Positions 17,406 to 26,966 are shown, numbered from the stretch's first letter. The stretch is DNA of 64,000 nt from Acidobacteriota bacterium (GCA_004298155.1 SCRD01000006.1:1-64000), one strand, 5' to 3'. A program made the numbers and translations. Notes: generated by a model not told the origin, from the letters alone.

Positions 17406-20099
17406 CTACTTGACTTCCTTCCAGTTCTTTCCCGTTCCCATATCGACCTTCAACGGCACCTTGAGCGGATAAACCTCTTCCATTTCCTTTCGGATAATTT
17501 CCCGCGCGGTGTCCACTTCCGTTTCGGGCGACTCGAACACCAGCTCGTCGTGGACCGTCAGAATCATGCGGGTTTTTAGCTTTTCACGCTTCAGCCGATG
17601 GTAGGCTTTGACCATGGCCAGTTTCAGCAGGTCGGCTGCGGTGCCTTGCAACGGGGTATTCATGGCTTCGCGCTCAGCCCGGCTGCGCGCCATCGTGTCT
17701 TTGCTGTTGATTTCCGGGATGGGACGCACGCGGCCGAACAGCGTGCGAACACGTTCGGTTGTGCGGGCTTCCTCGATGCGGGCTTCCAGATAGGCACGTA
17801 CGCCGTCATAGCGTTTGAAATATGCGTCAATATACTGCTGTGCCTCGGTCTTGCTTGAGCCCGTCCTGGCCGCAAGGCCAAACGAACTGAGCCCATAGAT
17901 GACGCCGTAATTGATTGCCTTGGCCATTCGCCGGTGTTCGTGGTTTTGCAGCGCGGGCGGGATATCAAAGATTTCCTGAGCAGTACGCGCATGAATATCC
18001 TCGCTTTGACTAAACGCTTCGATTAATGCGGGATCGCCGGACATATGCGCCAGGACTCTCAATTCAATCTGCGAGTAGTCCCCTGCAATTAGCAACCAGC
18101 CCTGCTCTGCGACGAACGCCGAACGGATCCGCAAGCCAAACTCTTCGCCGACAGGTATGTTCTGCAGGTTGGGGTTCGAAGACGACAACCGCCCCGTGCG
18201 GGCTACCGTCTGGTTGAAGCTTGTGTGCAGCCGGCCAGACTGCGCGTTAATGTATTTCGGCAGTGCATCCACGTAGGTTGACTTCAACTTCGCCCGGGTG
18301 CGGTAGTCGATGATTTTCCGCGGCAGTTCGTATTCCTCTGCCAGTGATTCAAGCACCGCAGCCTCAGTGGAATATTGCCCGCTTTTCTTGAGTTTCCTGC
18401 CGCCGGGCAATTTCAGCTTTTCGAAAAGGATTTGCCCCAACTGCTTCGGTGAATCGATATCGAAGGACTCGCCCGCCAGGCTGTAAATCTGATGCGTAAG
18501 CTCCGCCAGCTCGCCCGCAAATTCATCTGACATGCGCGCCAGGATGGCCGGATCGATCTTCACGCCGGTCATTTCGACCTCGGCCAGCACCTCGGCCAGC
18601 GGCAGCTCGATCTCCGAATAAAGCTCGCGTACGTTTTCATGGGAAATCTGCGGGCTCATCATCTCTGCAAGCTGGTGAGTATAGCGGGCCGCCATCCCCA
18701 ATGAACTGTTGATCTTCCTTCCCAGGCGCAGGAGGGCCAACGATTCAAGCGTGTGGCCCGTTGCCAGGGGATTCAGCAGATAGGAATAGAGCATCGTGTC
18801 GTGCGTCACAACGCCCAGTTCAATTCCTTGCTTGCGCAGCATCATCCGGAAAAGCTTCGAGTTATGCACTGCAAGCGCCAAGCCGTTTCCTGGGGTGGCT
18901 CCTCTGAGCGCGTCCAGAGAGTTCGTCAGAGAATCAGCCGTCATCACAGCGGAACGCTTACCGTCTGATAGCCCCACTCCTGCCAGCCGGCCGCCAAACC
19001 CTTCGCCACCTTCGACATGAAACGCGATGGCCAGGCCTGCCGATTTCGGCACTGCCGTGAGCCATTTTTCAACCTCTGCAGGCCCCTGAAGTTCAATTGA
19101 CTCACTGTCAGGCTCCGCTTCTTCCGTCCCGGACTCCTGGAGGAGCTCGTTCAAAAGTGAAACAAAACCCAGTTCCTGGCACAAAGCGCGGATCTCATCC
19201 ACATCATATTGGGAAGGCTTCAGGCTTTCCGGATCGATATCGAGCGGCACATCCGTGCGAATCGTGGCCAGCTCGCGGCTCAGCAGTGCTTCCTCTCGAA
19301 AATCGCGCAGAGCTTCCCGATAGCTCTGCCGCGAAACCCCCGCATAATTGTCCAAAGCGGCTTCCAGTGTCCCAAACTGGTTGATCAGCTCTGTGGCGCC
19401 TTTCGGACCGATATAACTCCTCTTTTTCCCGTTTTCTGTCTGGAGGGGTTCGCGGCCGGGCAGCGGACGTGCGCCGGGAATGTTGTCACTGGGGTCTCCG
19501 GTCAGCGCCAGCCAGTCCACCACCTGGCGGGGCTCCACTCCCATGATCTCCTTCACCTTGGCCGCGTCGCAAACCGTTTCACCGTCCGTCGATGAGCGGG
19601 CCGGCTTCAGCACTTTGATGTTGTCATCAACGAGCTGGAACAAGTCCTCATCACCAGAAGAGATGAAGACTTCCTCCCCTTGCCCGGAAGCCCTGCGGGC
19701 CAAGGTTCCAATCAGGTCATCCGCCTCAAATCCTTCCATTTCAACTAGGGGAAGCCCTAATGCCTTACAGAAGCGATGCACATAGGGAAGCTGAACTCCC
19801 AGTTCCTCAGGAAAAGGCGGCCTGTTGGATTTATACTTTTCGAAAAGCCGGTCGCGAAAGGTAGGGGCTGCTACGTCAAACGCTACCGCAACCTTGCCAG
19901 GTTTATAGTCTTTCAGCAGCTTCCGCACCGTCCTCAGAAAAATATAGACCGCTTTGGTCGGCATGCCACTGGGCGAAGTCAAGGCAGTCTGCATGGGAGC
20001 GTAGAACGCGCGGAAAAGCAACGACATGCCATCAATCAGAACCACTCGTCCCGGTTTCGAAGTTGTCGCCACGCGTTTTTTCTCCTGATTAGCAGCCAT
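17406..20099 (-). CDS. polA: DNA polymerase I
   Basis: An 897-residue family A polymerase for gap filling and Okazaki-fragment maturation. The N-terminal 5'-nuclease domain (about 1-310) has FDVAAPTFRD, EADDLIGTLA and GDPSDNIPGA; its helix-hairpin-helix carries an inserted segment (about residues 215-235) not usual in E. coli-type enzymes. The proofreading domain is degenerate: where the first exonuclease motif has DTE, this protein has His361-Val-Glu363, and the second and third motifs lack their aspartates. The polymerase domain is intact, with DYSQIELRVLAHMSGD, RRMAKAINYGVIYG and VHDELVFE. Tyr731 occupies the position that is Phe762 in E. coli and Phe667 in Taq. The gene is divergent from lpxC. 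Confidence 0.95.
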   Translation of the reverse strand: MAANQEKKRVATTSKPGRVVLIDGMSLLFRAFYAPMQTALTSPSGMPTKAVYIFLRTVRKLLKDYKPGKVAVAFDVAAPTFRDRLFEKYKSNRPPFPEELGVQLPYVHRFCKALGLPLVEMEGFEADDLIGTLARRASGQGEEVFISSGDEDLFQLVDDNIKVLKPARSSTDGETVCDAAKVKEIMGVEPRQVVDWLALTGDPSDNIPGARPLPGREPLQTENGKKRSYIGPKGATELINQFGTLEAALDNYAGVSRQSYREALRDFREEALLSRELATIRTDVPLDIDPESLKPSQYDVDEIRALCQELGFVSLLNELLQESGTEEAEPDSESIELQGPAEVEKWLTAVPKSAGLAIAFHVEGGEGFGGRLAGVGLSDGKRSAVMTADSLTNSLDALRGATPGNGLALAVHNSKLFRMMLRKQGIELGVVTHDTMLYSYLLNPLATGHTLESLALLRLGRKINSSLGMAARYTHQLAEMMSPQISHENVRELYSEIELPLAEVLAEVEMTGVKIDPAILARMSDEFAGELAELTHQIYSLAGESFDIDSPKQLGQILFEKLKLPGGRKLKKSGQYSTEAAVLESLAEEYELPRKIIDYRTRAKLKSTYVDALPKYINAQSGRLHTSFNQTVARTGRLSSSNPNLQNIPVGEEFGLRIRSAFVAEQGWLLIAGDYSQIELRVLAHMSGDPALIEAFSQSEDIHARTAQEIFDIPPALQNHEHRRMAKAINYGVIYGLSSFGLAARTGSSKTEAQQYIDAYFKRYDGVRAYLEARIEEARTTERVRTLFGRVRPIPEINSKDTMARSRAEREAMNTPLQGTAADLLKLAMVKAYHRLKREKLKTRMILTVHDELVFESPETEVDTAREIIRKEMEEVYPLKVPLKVDMGTGKNWKEVK

Positions 20100-20205
20100 A
20101 GTATCTTACAGCATATAGAGCCAGCGCATCAGATTTGGGCTGTCTAGCTGCCAATCTGAGGCAGATTGTTGCATTTTTGACACACATGGATGGCTATGCC
20201 TCTTG

Positions 20206-20234
20206 GCGACAACCACCCAAGCATTTGATATAAC
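20206..20234 (+). promoter_or_regulatory. candidate promoter of lpxC
   Basis: A -10 box TATAAC (20229-20234) lies 17 nt after GCGACA (20206-20211), a partial -35 match. It would give a leader of about 60 nt before the TTG start of lpxC. Confidence 0.35.
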
Positions 20235-20302
20235 ATGGCTTGCTGACTTAATCTGGCGTGGAACAATTCTTGCTTACGAGAAGCTGGATGGCAGGAGGCC
20301 TT

Positions 20303-21217
20303 TTGAGTCGACAGAACACGATCGCACGGCCCGTAACAATTGAAGGGATCGGTTTGCACACTGGGGTGCCTGTTCATGTCCGACTATTGCCTGCCCCGAG
20401 CGCCACGGGCATTGTTTTCAGGCGGGTTGACCTGGACGGGTTCACCATCAAGGCAACGGCCAAGAATGTGGCGCGGGTGAGCTACGCCACCAGCCTGATG
20501 CGAAAAGGCGTGCTCATCTCCACCACCGAACACCTGCTTTCCGCGCTCGCAGCATTCCCGGTTGACAACGCCATCATCGAAATTGACAATCTTGAAGTTC
20601 CCATTGTGGATGGCAGCGCACTTCCCTTCCTCAAGCTCATCCGGGAAGCGGGCCTCAAACAGCAGCGTGCCACGAAAAGCTGGGCCAAGATCGTTAAGTC
20701 CATAGAGATCGTGGACGGGCAGAAGCGCATCGCAATTCATCCTGCTGAACAGCTCGAAATCACTTACCGGATCTCTTTTCAGCACCCTTTGATTGGCGAA
20801 CAGGAGCGCACTTTCACCATGGGCCAGACTGCCTATGAGCAAGGCATTGCCCCCGCCAGAACTTTTGGGTTTTTCGATGAGGTCGAGATGCTTCGCAGGA
20901 GCGGCCTGGTGCGTGGAGGCTCGCTCGAAAATGCCATCGTCCTCACCAAAACCGGCGTGATGAATCCGGAGGGTTTGCGCTTCCCTGACGAGTTCTGCCG
21001 ACACAAGATTCTGGATGTTATTGGTGACCTGGCTATGTTCGGCCGTCCGCTGCTTGGACATATCGTTGCCGACCGTGCTGGCCACGCCATGCACATTGCC
21101 CTGGTCAATCGCCTGCTGCGCGACAAGAGCGCCTGGAAGCTGGTGCGGGCGCCACATGCCGTCCACGCAAAGATCTCTTCAGAATCCCCTGCCATTGCCG
21201 CCAGCCCCGCATCCTGA
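20303..21217 (+). CDS. lpxC: UDP-3-O-acyl-N-acetylglucosamine deacetylase
   Basis: The zinc deacetylase that commits the cell to lipid A synthesis, so the organism has a lipopolysaccharide-type outer membrane. Catalytic and zinc residues are visible as Glu76-His77 (TTEHLLSAL), His234 and Asp238 (HKILDVIGD) and the late GHAMH block. The start is taken as TTG at 20303: AGGAGG (20293-20298) lies four bases upstream, the GIGLHTG motif then falls at residues 15-21 exactly as in E. coli, and the length becomes 304 (E. coli 305). In-frame GTG (20258) and ATG (20288) starts have no such support. Other lipid A genes are not in the window. Confidence 0.93.
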   Translation: MSRQNTIARPVTIEGIGLHTGVPVHVRLLPAPSATGIVFRRVDLDGFTIKATAKNVARVSYATSLMRKGVLISTTEHLLSALAAFPVDNAIIEIDNLEVPIVDGSALPFLKLIREAGLKQQRATKSWAKIVKSIEIVDGQKRIAIHPAEQLEITYRISFQHPLIGEQERTFTMGQTAYEQGIAPARTFGFFDEVEMLRRSGLVRGGSLENAIVLTKTGVMNPEGLRFPDEFCRHKILDVIGDLAMFGRPLLGHIVADRAGHAMHIALVNRLLRDKSAWKLVRAPHAVHAKISSESPAIAASPAS

Positions 21218-21311
21218 ACTCCACTTACGCGGTTCTGTGACGATATGGCCGCCCCCATGCCCTTCTGATATACTTCACACGAGTGTAAAGCGGCAGATTG
21301 CGAGACGCCCC

Positions 21312-22577
21312 ATGGCCACTACAGATACTGATAAAGAATTCAGCGTTTTCGATTCAATGGCTGCGAGGTTCGACGTAGCAGCCCATAAGCTCGGCCTGGA
21401 TGAAGGAATTTTAAAGTATCTTCGCACTCCTAACCGCGAGATCATTGTTCATATCCCCATTACGATGGATGATGGCAGGCTGGAAGTGTTTGATGGCTTC
21501 CGGGTCCAGCACAGCATCGCCCGAGGTCCGTGCAAAGGCGGCTTACGCTATGGGCCGGCCGTTACGCTTGACGAAATCCGGGGCCTTGCAGCCGAGATGA
21601 CCTGGAAATGTGCAGTGGTCAACATTCCCTTTGGCGGCGCCAAGGGCGGCATCATCTGCGATCCGGAACGCCTCAGCATGGGCGAGCTTGAAAGAATTAC
21701 CCGCCGCTACACGGCTGAAATCCTAGACTATATCGGACCCGAACGCGACGTCCCTGCTCCGGACATGAACACCAATGAGCAGACCATGGCCTGGATCATG
21801 GATACGTATTCCATGCACGTGCGCCATACCGTCACGGCCTCGGTAACCGGCAAGCCTTTCGGGCTGGGAGGGTCACGCGGCCGCCCTGCCGCAACCGGTC
21901 GAGGCTGCATGATTGTGACCGACCAGGCGCTCAAACGCTTCGGGAAGCTGCGCGAAAAGACACGCGTAATCGTCCAGGGGTTTGGAAATGTGGGATCACA
22001 GGCGTCACGGTTGATGCATGAAGCCGGCTACAAGATCATCGGTGTAGCAGACATTCACGGCGGCGTCCTCAACGCCAACGGACTTGACATTCCGCAACTG
22101 TACGAATACTCGAAGGAAAACAGGACGCTTGAAGGCTTCCCCGAATCCGAGCGCATCGACAGCCAGGAACTTCTCGAGCAGGATTGCGACGTTCTTCTTC
22201 CCGCAGCCACCGAAAACGTCATCACCAACCACAACGCCAGCCGCATCCGTGCACGCATATTAGTGGAGGGCGCCAACAGTCCCACCACGCCTCCAGCCGA
22301 CGATATTCTCTTCGACCGCGGCGTGTTCGTGGTGCCCGACATTCTCGCCAACGCCGGTGGCGTAACCGTTTCCTACTTTGAATGGGTGCAGGACCGGCAG
22401 GGATACTTCTGGCCCGAAGGCATGGTAAACGAGAGGCTGAAGCACATCCAGGTTGCAGCGTTTAACGACGTGGTCCTTTACGGCGAAAAGCACAACGTCA
22501 ACAACCGGATTGCAGCCTATATGCTGGCCATCGACCGCGTTGCCACTACGCTCAAGTTGCGCGGCATTTACGCCTGA
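21312..22577 (+). CDS. Glutamate dehydrogenase (Glu/Leu/Phe/Val dehydrogenase family)
   Basis: A 421-residue oxidative deaminase linking glutamate and 2-oxoglutarate. The substrate lysine motif [11 protein letters not shown], the second lysine block [36 protein letters not shown], and the Rossmann motif [12 protein letters not shown] identify it. Sequence features (TATGRGC-type loop written here as [10 protein letters not shown]) fit the bacterial and archaeal hexameric glutamate dehydrogenases rather than leucine dehydrogenase, but cofactor choice (NAD or NADP) is not certain. The reading frame is open far upstream into lpxC; ATG at 21312 is preferred because family homology begins there. 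Confidence 0.9.
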   Translation: MATTDTDKEFSVFDSMAARFDVAAHKLGLDEGILKYLRTPNREIIVHIPITMDDGRLEVFDGFRVQHSIARGPCKGGLRYGPAVTLDEIRGLAAEMTWKCAVVNIPFGGAKGGIICDPERLSMGELERITRRYTAEILDYIGPERDVPAPDMNTNEQTMAWIMDTYSMHVRHTVTASVTGKPFGLGGSRGRPAATGRGCMIVTDQALKRFGKLREKTRVIVQGFGNVGSQASRLMHEAGYKIIGVADIHGGVLNANGLDIPQLYEYSKENRTLEGFPESERIDSQELLEQDCDVLLPAATENVITNHNASRIRARILVEGANSPTTPPADDILFDRGVFVVPDILANAGGVTVSYFEWVQDRQGYFWPEGMVNERLKHIQVAAFNDVVLYGEKHNVNNRIAAYMLAIDRVATTLKLRGIYA

Positions 22578-22603
22578 GCCCACGCAAGCTGGCAGGCGCT
22601 GTT

Positions 22604-22625
22604 ACTCCTGGCTTACAGCAGGAGT
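22604..22625 (+). terminator. Candidate terminator hairpin after glutamate dehydrogenase
   Basis: Inverted repeat ACTCCTG (22604-22610) / CAGGAGT (22619-22625) with an 8-nt loop, 26 bp past the stop codon and before a convergent gene. No run of T follows, so it may be only part of the termination signal. Confidence 0.35.
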
Positions 22626-22681
22626 TGGAATCCGCCTCTGATACAAGCCCCCGCGGCCGCCCCTTGCACCGTCTTGCAGCT

Positions 22682-23200
22682 TCAGATCATGCCCGCCAGC
22701 CGACGGTATTCCCTTTCAGATTCGGCAGGCAGGAGTACCCAAAGCGTATAAATTCCAAGAGCCGTTCCGAACGGAATATGGATCAGCGCGATGACTCCCA
22801 GAATCAGGGCCAGCGTCCGGGCCCACGAACGGTAATTCAATAGCCCCCATCCTGCCAGGAAACCTGCCAGAGCGGTTGCGAACAGAAGGGCCCCGATCAA
22901 GCCCGCCATGGGCAAGACAAATGCGCGGAATGGGAACGGAATAAAATGCATCGCGATGCCGCTGCCAAACCACAGGGCAAAGGCTGGAATCAGCCGGATG
23001 ATGGAAACTGCCACCCAGAGGATGCCCAGAATCCTCGTGTGCTTTTCTATCCGGCCTTGATAAGCTGCTGAAGGTACGCTCTGCGTTTGAACCGGAGGCA
23101 CGGGCGGAGAAGGACTGGCCTCCATAACGACTTGTTTGCCGCATTTGCTGCAAAAATTCTGCCCCGGAACCAGGCTTGCGCCGCAGCTATTGCAAAACAT
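22682..23200 (-). CDS. Zinc-ribbon membrane protein of unknown function
   Basis: A 172-residue protein that starts with a zinc ribbon (Cys3, Cys6, Cys17, Cys20; MFCNSCG...FCSKCGK), followed by a Pro/Ser/Val linker and three or four transmembrane helices (about 55-75, 85-112, 118-140 and 140-160). It ends with a short cytoplasmic tail. ATG at 23200 is chosen because the family CNSCGA pattern begins there and a purine-rich AGGTGGCGG precedes it; the open frame continues upstream without sense. Such zinc-ribbon membrane proteins are common in Acidobacteriota but uncharacterised. It is divergent from the MutS-like gene. Confidence 0.75.
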   Translation of the reverse strand: MFCNSCGASLVPGQNFCSKCGKQVVMEASPSPPVPPVQTQSVPSAAYQGRIEKHTRILGILWVAVSIIRLIPAFALWFGSGIAMHFIPFPFRAFVLPMAGLIGALLFATALAGFLAGWGLLNYRSWARTLALILGVIALIHIPFGTALGIYTLWVLLPAESEREYRRLAGMI

Positions 23201-23330
23201 TTTCCCGCCACCTGTCCTTTCCTTTGCTAAATCTCGATACGCAAAATCGGGCAAAAAAGTTCCCCGTGCAATGGATAGCGCCGGGAAGATGGCCAGGCAT
23301 GCGGTACAATCAAACACTTGGTTCCCACAA

Positions 23331-25160
23331 ATGCTGCAAGATCCCAAGTCTGAATACGGTGCACGCCTGAACGATCTCGGCGCATTGAAAACTGGTATCG
23401 ACCGGCGGCACAAACTTCTTGGCCGGGCGAATCTGGCGATTGCACTGGCTGGCCTCGCCGTCATCGTGCTGGCGTTAGGCACAAGGTCAGTGTCCATTCT
23501 GTGGGCCCTGGCCCCGGCGGCGGCGCTTGCGATTACTATGGCCATTCACGCCCGTACGCTTCGAGCATCGCAGCGATACATGCGTGCCATCGCCTTTTAC
23601 GAGCGGGCCCTGGCCCGCCTCGACAATCGCTGGCAGGGCGCGGGAGAAACCGGCGAGCGTTTTCTTGATCCTGCGCACCCGTATTCGCGGGACCTCGACC
23701 TGTTTGGCAGGGGATCGATGTTCGAGCTTCTTTCGACGGCCCGCACTGCCGCAGGTGAAGAAGCCCTGGCCCGCTGGCTGCTGGCTCCTGCGCCCGTTGA
23801 TGAAATCCATGCGCGCCATGCCGCCGTTGTCGATCTGCGAGAAAGGCTGAGGCTTCGTGAAGACCTTGCAGTTCTCGGAGAAGACGTCCGCTCTAAAGTG
23901 CATCCTGATGTTCTGGCCGCCTGGGCTGAAGCCGATCGTGTTCTGAAGCCTGGATTGGCTCGCCTGGCGGCCCTGGTGCTTGCGGCTGCATGGTTGGCCA
24001 GCCTCGTAGCCTGGTTTGGCTGGGGCTGGTGGCAGCTTGCGCTGGCGTCAAGCGCTCTCAATCTTTTCTTCAATTCCCGGTTCAGTGAACGTGTCCAGAA
24101 AATCGTTCCTGACCTGGGAATCCTTCTCGACCCCGGGGTGCAAAGGCCGCCATCCACGGAAGATGTAACAAAAGACCTGGCTGTGCTCGCTCGCGTTCTG
24201 GAGCGCCTTGAACGCGAACAATTCTCAGCTCCAAAACTCGTCAAGCTGCAATCGGCCTTGCAAGTTGAAGGCTTGTGCCCGTCACGAGTCATCGCCCGGC
24301 TGGGCCACCTAGTCGAGTACATGGAATCGCGGAGAAACCCTGTGGTGGGGGTCATTAATCCCTTCGTTTTCTGGAGCCTGCAGATTGCTTATTCCATCGA
24401 AGCCTGGCGGGCAAAATTCGGGCCGTCCATCCGGAGCTGGCTCGAGGTGGTTGGTGAAATGGAAGCTCTTTGCGCGCTCGCCGGCTACACCTATGAACAC
24501 CCGGCCGATACTTTCCCGGAGTTTGCAGAACCCGAGCATGGGCTGTTCGAGGCCGAAGGCTTCGCCCATCCCCTGCTGCTCGAAACAACGGCCGTACGGA
24601 ATGACCTCGCCCTCGGCGGCAACCTGCGCCTGATGATCATCAGCGGCCCCAACATGGCCGGAAAGAGCACCTTGATCCGCGCCGTGGGCATCAATGCCGT
24701 GCTGGCCCAGTGCGGCGCTCCCGTGCGGGCTAAACGCCTGCGCATGCCTCCCCTGGCAGTGGCTGCTTCCATCTGCGTTCTCGATTCGTTACAGGGCGGC
24801 ATTTCACGTTTCTACGCGGAAATCACGCGCCTGAAGCTGATCACTGAGCTGACGAAAGGCCCCCTACCAGTTCTCTTCCTGCTCGACGAGCTGCTGAGCG
24901 GCACCAATTCTCACGACCGCCGGATCGGCGCTGAGGGTCTGGTGCGGAGCCTGATGGATGGCGGCGGCATAGGCCTGGTGACCACGCACGATCTGGCGTT
25001 GGCAAAGATGGTTGATCAATTGGGGCCGCAGGCCGCCAACTTCCACTTTGAAGATCACCTGGAAAATGGGAGCCTCCGTTTTGATTACAAGCTGACACCG
25101 GGAATCGTCCAGACCAGCAATGCGCTCAAGCTGATGCGCTCTATTGGCCTTAAAGTTTAG
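23331..25160 (+). CDS. Membrane-anchored MutS-like ATPase
   Basis: A 609-residue protein whose C-terminal third is the MutS ABC-ATPase: GPNMAGKST (residues 439-447, Walker A), LDELLSGTNSHDR (Walker B with Asp519-Glu520) and the VTTHD switch histidine. The MutS mismatch-recognition and connector domains are absent. In their place are an N-terminal pair of hydrophobic helices (about residues 30-75) and a second pair near 200-230, so the protein is probably membrane bound. This is the short MutS-related type, not MutS or MutS2 (no Smr domain). The start is uncertain; ATG at 23271 or 23289 is also possible. The role in repair is unproven. Confidence 0.75.
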   Translation: MLQDPKSEYGARLNDLGALKTGIDRRHKLLGRANLAIALAGLAVIVLALGTRSVSILWALAPAAALAITMAIHARTLRASQRYMRAIAFYERALARLDNRWQGAGETGERFLDPAHPYSRDLDLFGRGSMFELLSTARTAAGEEALARWLLAPAPVDEIHARHAAVVDLRERLRLREDLAVLGEDVRSKVHPDVLAAWAEADRVLKPGLARLAALVLAAAWLASLVAWFGWGWWQLALASSALNLFFNSRFSERVQKIVPDLGILLDPGVQRPPSTEDVTKDLAVLARVLERLEREQFSAPKLVKLQSALQVEGLCPSRVIARLGHLVEYMESRRNPVVGVINPFVFWSLQIAYSIEAWRAKFGPSIRSWLEVVGEMEALCALAGYTYEHPADTFPEFAEPEHGLFEAEGFAHPLLLETTAVRNDLALGGNLRLMIISGPNMAGKSTLIRAVGINAVLAQCGAPVRAKRLRMPPLAVAASICVLDSLQGGISRFYAEITRLKLITELTKGPLPVLFLLDELLSGTNSHDRRIGAEGLVRSLMDGGGIGLVTTHDLALAKMVDQLGPQAANFHFEDHLENGSLRFDYKLTPGIVQTSNALKLMRSIGLKV

Positions 25161-25188
25161 CTGCCCGAATAGTGTTCCGATCCAGGCG

Positions 25189-25614
25189 TCATCGCAGGGT
25201 CTTCAGGAAGCTGACAATCTGCCAGCGCTGCTCGGGCGGCAGACCCGACCACGATGGCATGCCCGCCCGTAGATTGCCATTTTTCAGGAACCAGAACAGC
25301 ACTCCATCGGGCGTCTCAAGAATGAGCTCGGACCTCAGGGGTGGCGCGTTCCCGCGACCTTCGGCGTTTTCGCCGTGGCATTGGGCACAGTGCCGGAGGA
25401 AGAGCTTCCTGCCAGCCAGCGCCGCCTCCGGCCGGCCAGCATAAGGATTTTGCAGCCTGAACGCGGATGCGGGCGCACGGCGAAATACAGAAAGCGTTAC
25501 CGGGGCGTCCGGCGCTTTTTGCCTGCTCCCCAGACTGGTCCCCGCAAGCAGGCCGAATATGCAGGAAAACAGCATCACAATCCCCAACCCGCCTGGCGCT
25601 GATCTCCTCGTCAT
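25189..25614 (-). CDS. Membrane-anchored c-type cytochrome
   Basis: A 141-residue monohaem cytochrome c. An N-terminal hydrophobic segment (about residues 9-28) serves as signal or anchor. The haem site CAQCH is at residues 76-80, and Met119 (AGMPSWSG) is the likely sixth ligand. The fold resembles cytochrome cL/c551-type domains (GRKLFLRHCAQCHGENAEGRG). The ATG overlaps the stop codon of the upstream gene as ATGA, so translation is coupled to the exported beta-rich protein before it. It would carry electrons in the periplasm; the partner is unknown. Confidence 0.85.
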   Translation of the reverse strand: MTRRSAPGGLGIVMLFSCIFGLLAGTSLGSRQKAPDAPVTLSVFRRAPASAFRLQNPYAGRPEAALAGRKLFLRHCAQCHGENAEGRGNAPPLRSELILETPDGVLFWFLKNGNLRAGMPSWSGLPPEQRWQIVSFLKTLR

Positions 25615-26540
25615 TTTCCGCTCCCCGTAAAGAGCCCTCGCATGGCGCGGCCAAACCCGGGAAATTCGTACGACACTCCAAAACGCAGAATGAAGCCGTA
25701 CGCCGGGTCCGTAACGCCAAAGGAAGGCGACACGCTGAACGTGGGTCCAACCGGCGGCGACCACGTCAGCACCGGGGCGATATATTGCGACGTGTCATGG
25801 AACGTGAACCGGTCCGCGGTCCCAAGCCCCCCGTAAATTTCCACCCCTGCACGGAAATTCTCGGGACAAAAGTTGCAGTTCATTGGCGAGGCGGCAAGGC
25901 CCAGCGGGCGGCTCAACCCAACTGCATATCCAAATTCCCACGGCGCGTGCGCCAGGTTCTTTTCACCTAAAAAATTCTCGGAAATGTTCCAGCCCCTGTA
26001 ATCGCTGCTTAGAATCAGGCGCGTCTCAACCTCGTGCTTAACCTCTTGGCGGGCAATGCTGTTCGGATCCAGGCCGTCGCCCTGACCATCAAATCCCACG
26101 ACTTCCTTCAGCGCCTTGTCTGCGGAAATTCGTTCATATTCCGCATACAACACGGGATTGATCCAATGCTCGCTGCCAAGAAGTCGGAATCGGTTTTCAA
26201 TGCGATAACCGCTGAAAACTGTGCTGTCGTGCATCGTGCTCTGCCCTTCCAGGTAAATTTCCGTTGTCCACCAGGCCGTTGTGCCATATTCGAATTCGGT
26301 CAGGCCGCTGAGGAAGCGATTGCCGTCGCTCGGCCGCGCTGTCGTGGGCTCAAACTCGATCTCCAGGCTGCCCGGCTCTTCCATGTGGTGGTCGTATGTC
26401 ACAAAATAGTGTGACTCCTGCGCGCGAGCCATCGTCATGCTTCCTGTAAGCACCAACAAGACTATCAACAGATTCGGAAACCTCCGCCCGGACCACACAC
26501 TGCCAAAGCTTTTGCCAAAATCACAGATACCACCAACCAT
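25611..26540 (-). CDS. Exported beta-rich (outer-membrane-like) protein
   Basis: A 309-residue protein with a signal sequence (hydrophobic stretch ending in ARAQ at about residue 40), then a series of amphipathic beta strands with aromatic girdles (SLEIEFEPTT, WWTTEIYLEGQ, RLILSSDYRG, APVLTWSPPVGPTFSV, GFILRFGVSYEF). This is the look of a porin or outer-membrane beta-barrel of about 12-14 strands, although it lacks a C-terminal Phe. ATG at 26540 follows GGAGGAG. Two cysteines sit close together in the middle (NCNFCPENF). It is translationally coupled to the cytochrome, which suggests a shared role in envelope electron or metal chemistry. Confidence 0.6.
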   Translation of the reverse strand: MVGGICDFGKSFGSVWSGRRFPNLLIVLLVLTGSMTMARAQESHYFVTYDHHMEEPGSLEIEFEPTTARPSDGNRFLSGLTEFEYGTTAWWTTEIYLEGQSTMHDSTVFSGYRIENRFRLLGSEHWINPVLYAEYERISADKALKEVVGFDGQGDGLDPNSIARQEVKHEVETRLILSSDYRGWNISENFLGEKNLAHAPWEFGYAVGLSRPLGLAASPMNCNFCPENFRAGVEIYGGLGTADRFTFHDTSQYIAPVLTWSPPVGPTFSVSPSFGVTDPAYGFILRFGVSYEFPGFGRAMRGLFTGSGK

Positions 26541-26860
26541 CTCTTTCCGCTCCTCCTTGAAAACCCTGTCTAGCGGCCATAGAATGAGCACGGCCGCCAA
26601 CCTTCGGGTTGCCGATCATTGGCTTCCACGCGGTCCTTTGACAAAAGCGGCGCCGCAGCAAGTCCATTTCCGGTTTCTGTAAACCCCAAATCTCTTCGAG
26701 CCAGGCGAGCCACCGCTGAAAGACAGCACAGTCGCTTTCCATAATGCGAACCGTTCGCATCTATAAAAGCAAAAGATTCTGTACCAAACAGTCAAGATTA
26801 TATTTCGCCGCATCTGCTGTCAAGGCCGGTTTCGCCTGCAGGGGCAAACGCAATGAGGGC

Positions 26861-26889
26861 TTGACAAAAATGGGCTAGCATGGTAGTCT
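26861..26889 (+). promoter_or_regulatory. candidate promoter reading toward ruvC
   Basis: A perfect -35 TTGACA (26861-26866) is followed after 17 nt by TAGTCT (26884-26889), a weak -10. If used, the transcript would carry a leader of about 430 nt containing all of the repeats before ruvC. Confidence 0.3.
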
Positions 26890-26917
26890 TCCTGATATTT
26901 TCGGGCGGCGGTCTTTT

Positions 26918-26953
26918 GAGACAAATGGGACAAATGAGACGAATGGGACAAAA
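26918..26953 (+). repeat. Four 9-bp tandem repeats
   Basis: Four head-to-tail units with consensus GRGACRAAT: GAGACAAAT, GGGACAAAT, GAGACGAAT and GGGACAAAA. They lie directly before an A-run and a CGTTTTT/AAAAACG inverted repeat (26959-26974). Confidence 0.85.
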
Positions 26954-26966
26954 AAAATCGTTTTTT

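Noticed and set aside
20384-21166. 260-codon minus-strand frame
   Set aside because: Antisense shadow of lpxC.
21015-21311. N-terminal extension of glutamate dehydrogenase
   Set aside because: It would read through the end of lpxC in another frame; dehydrogenase similarity starts at ATG 21312.
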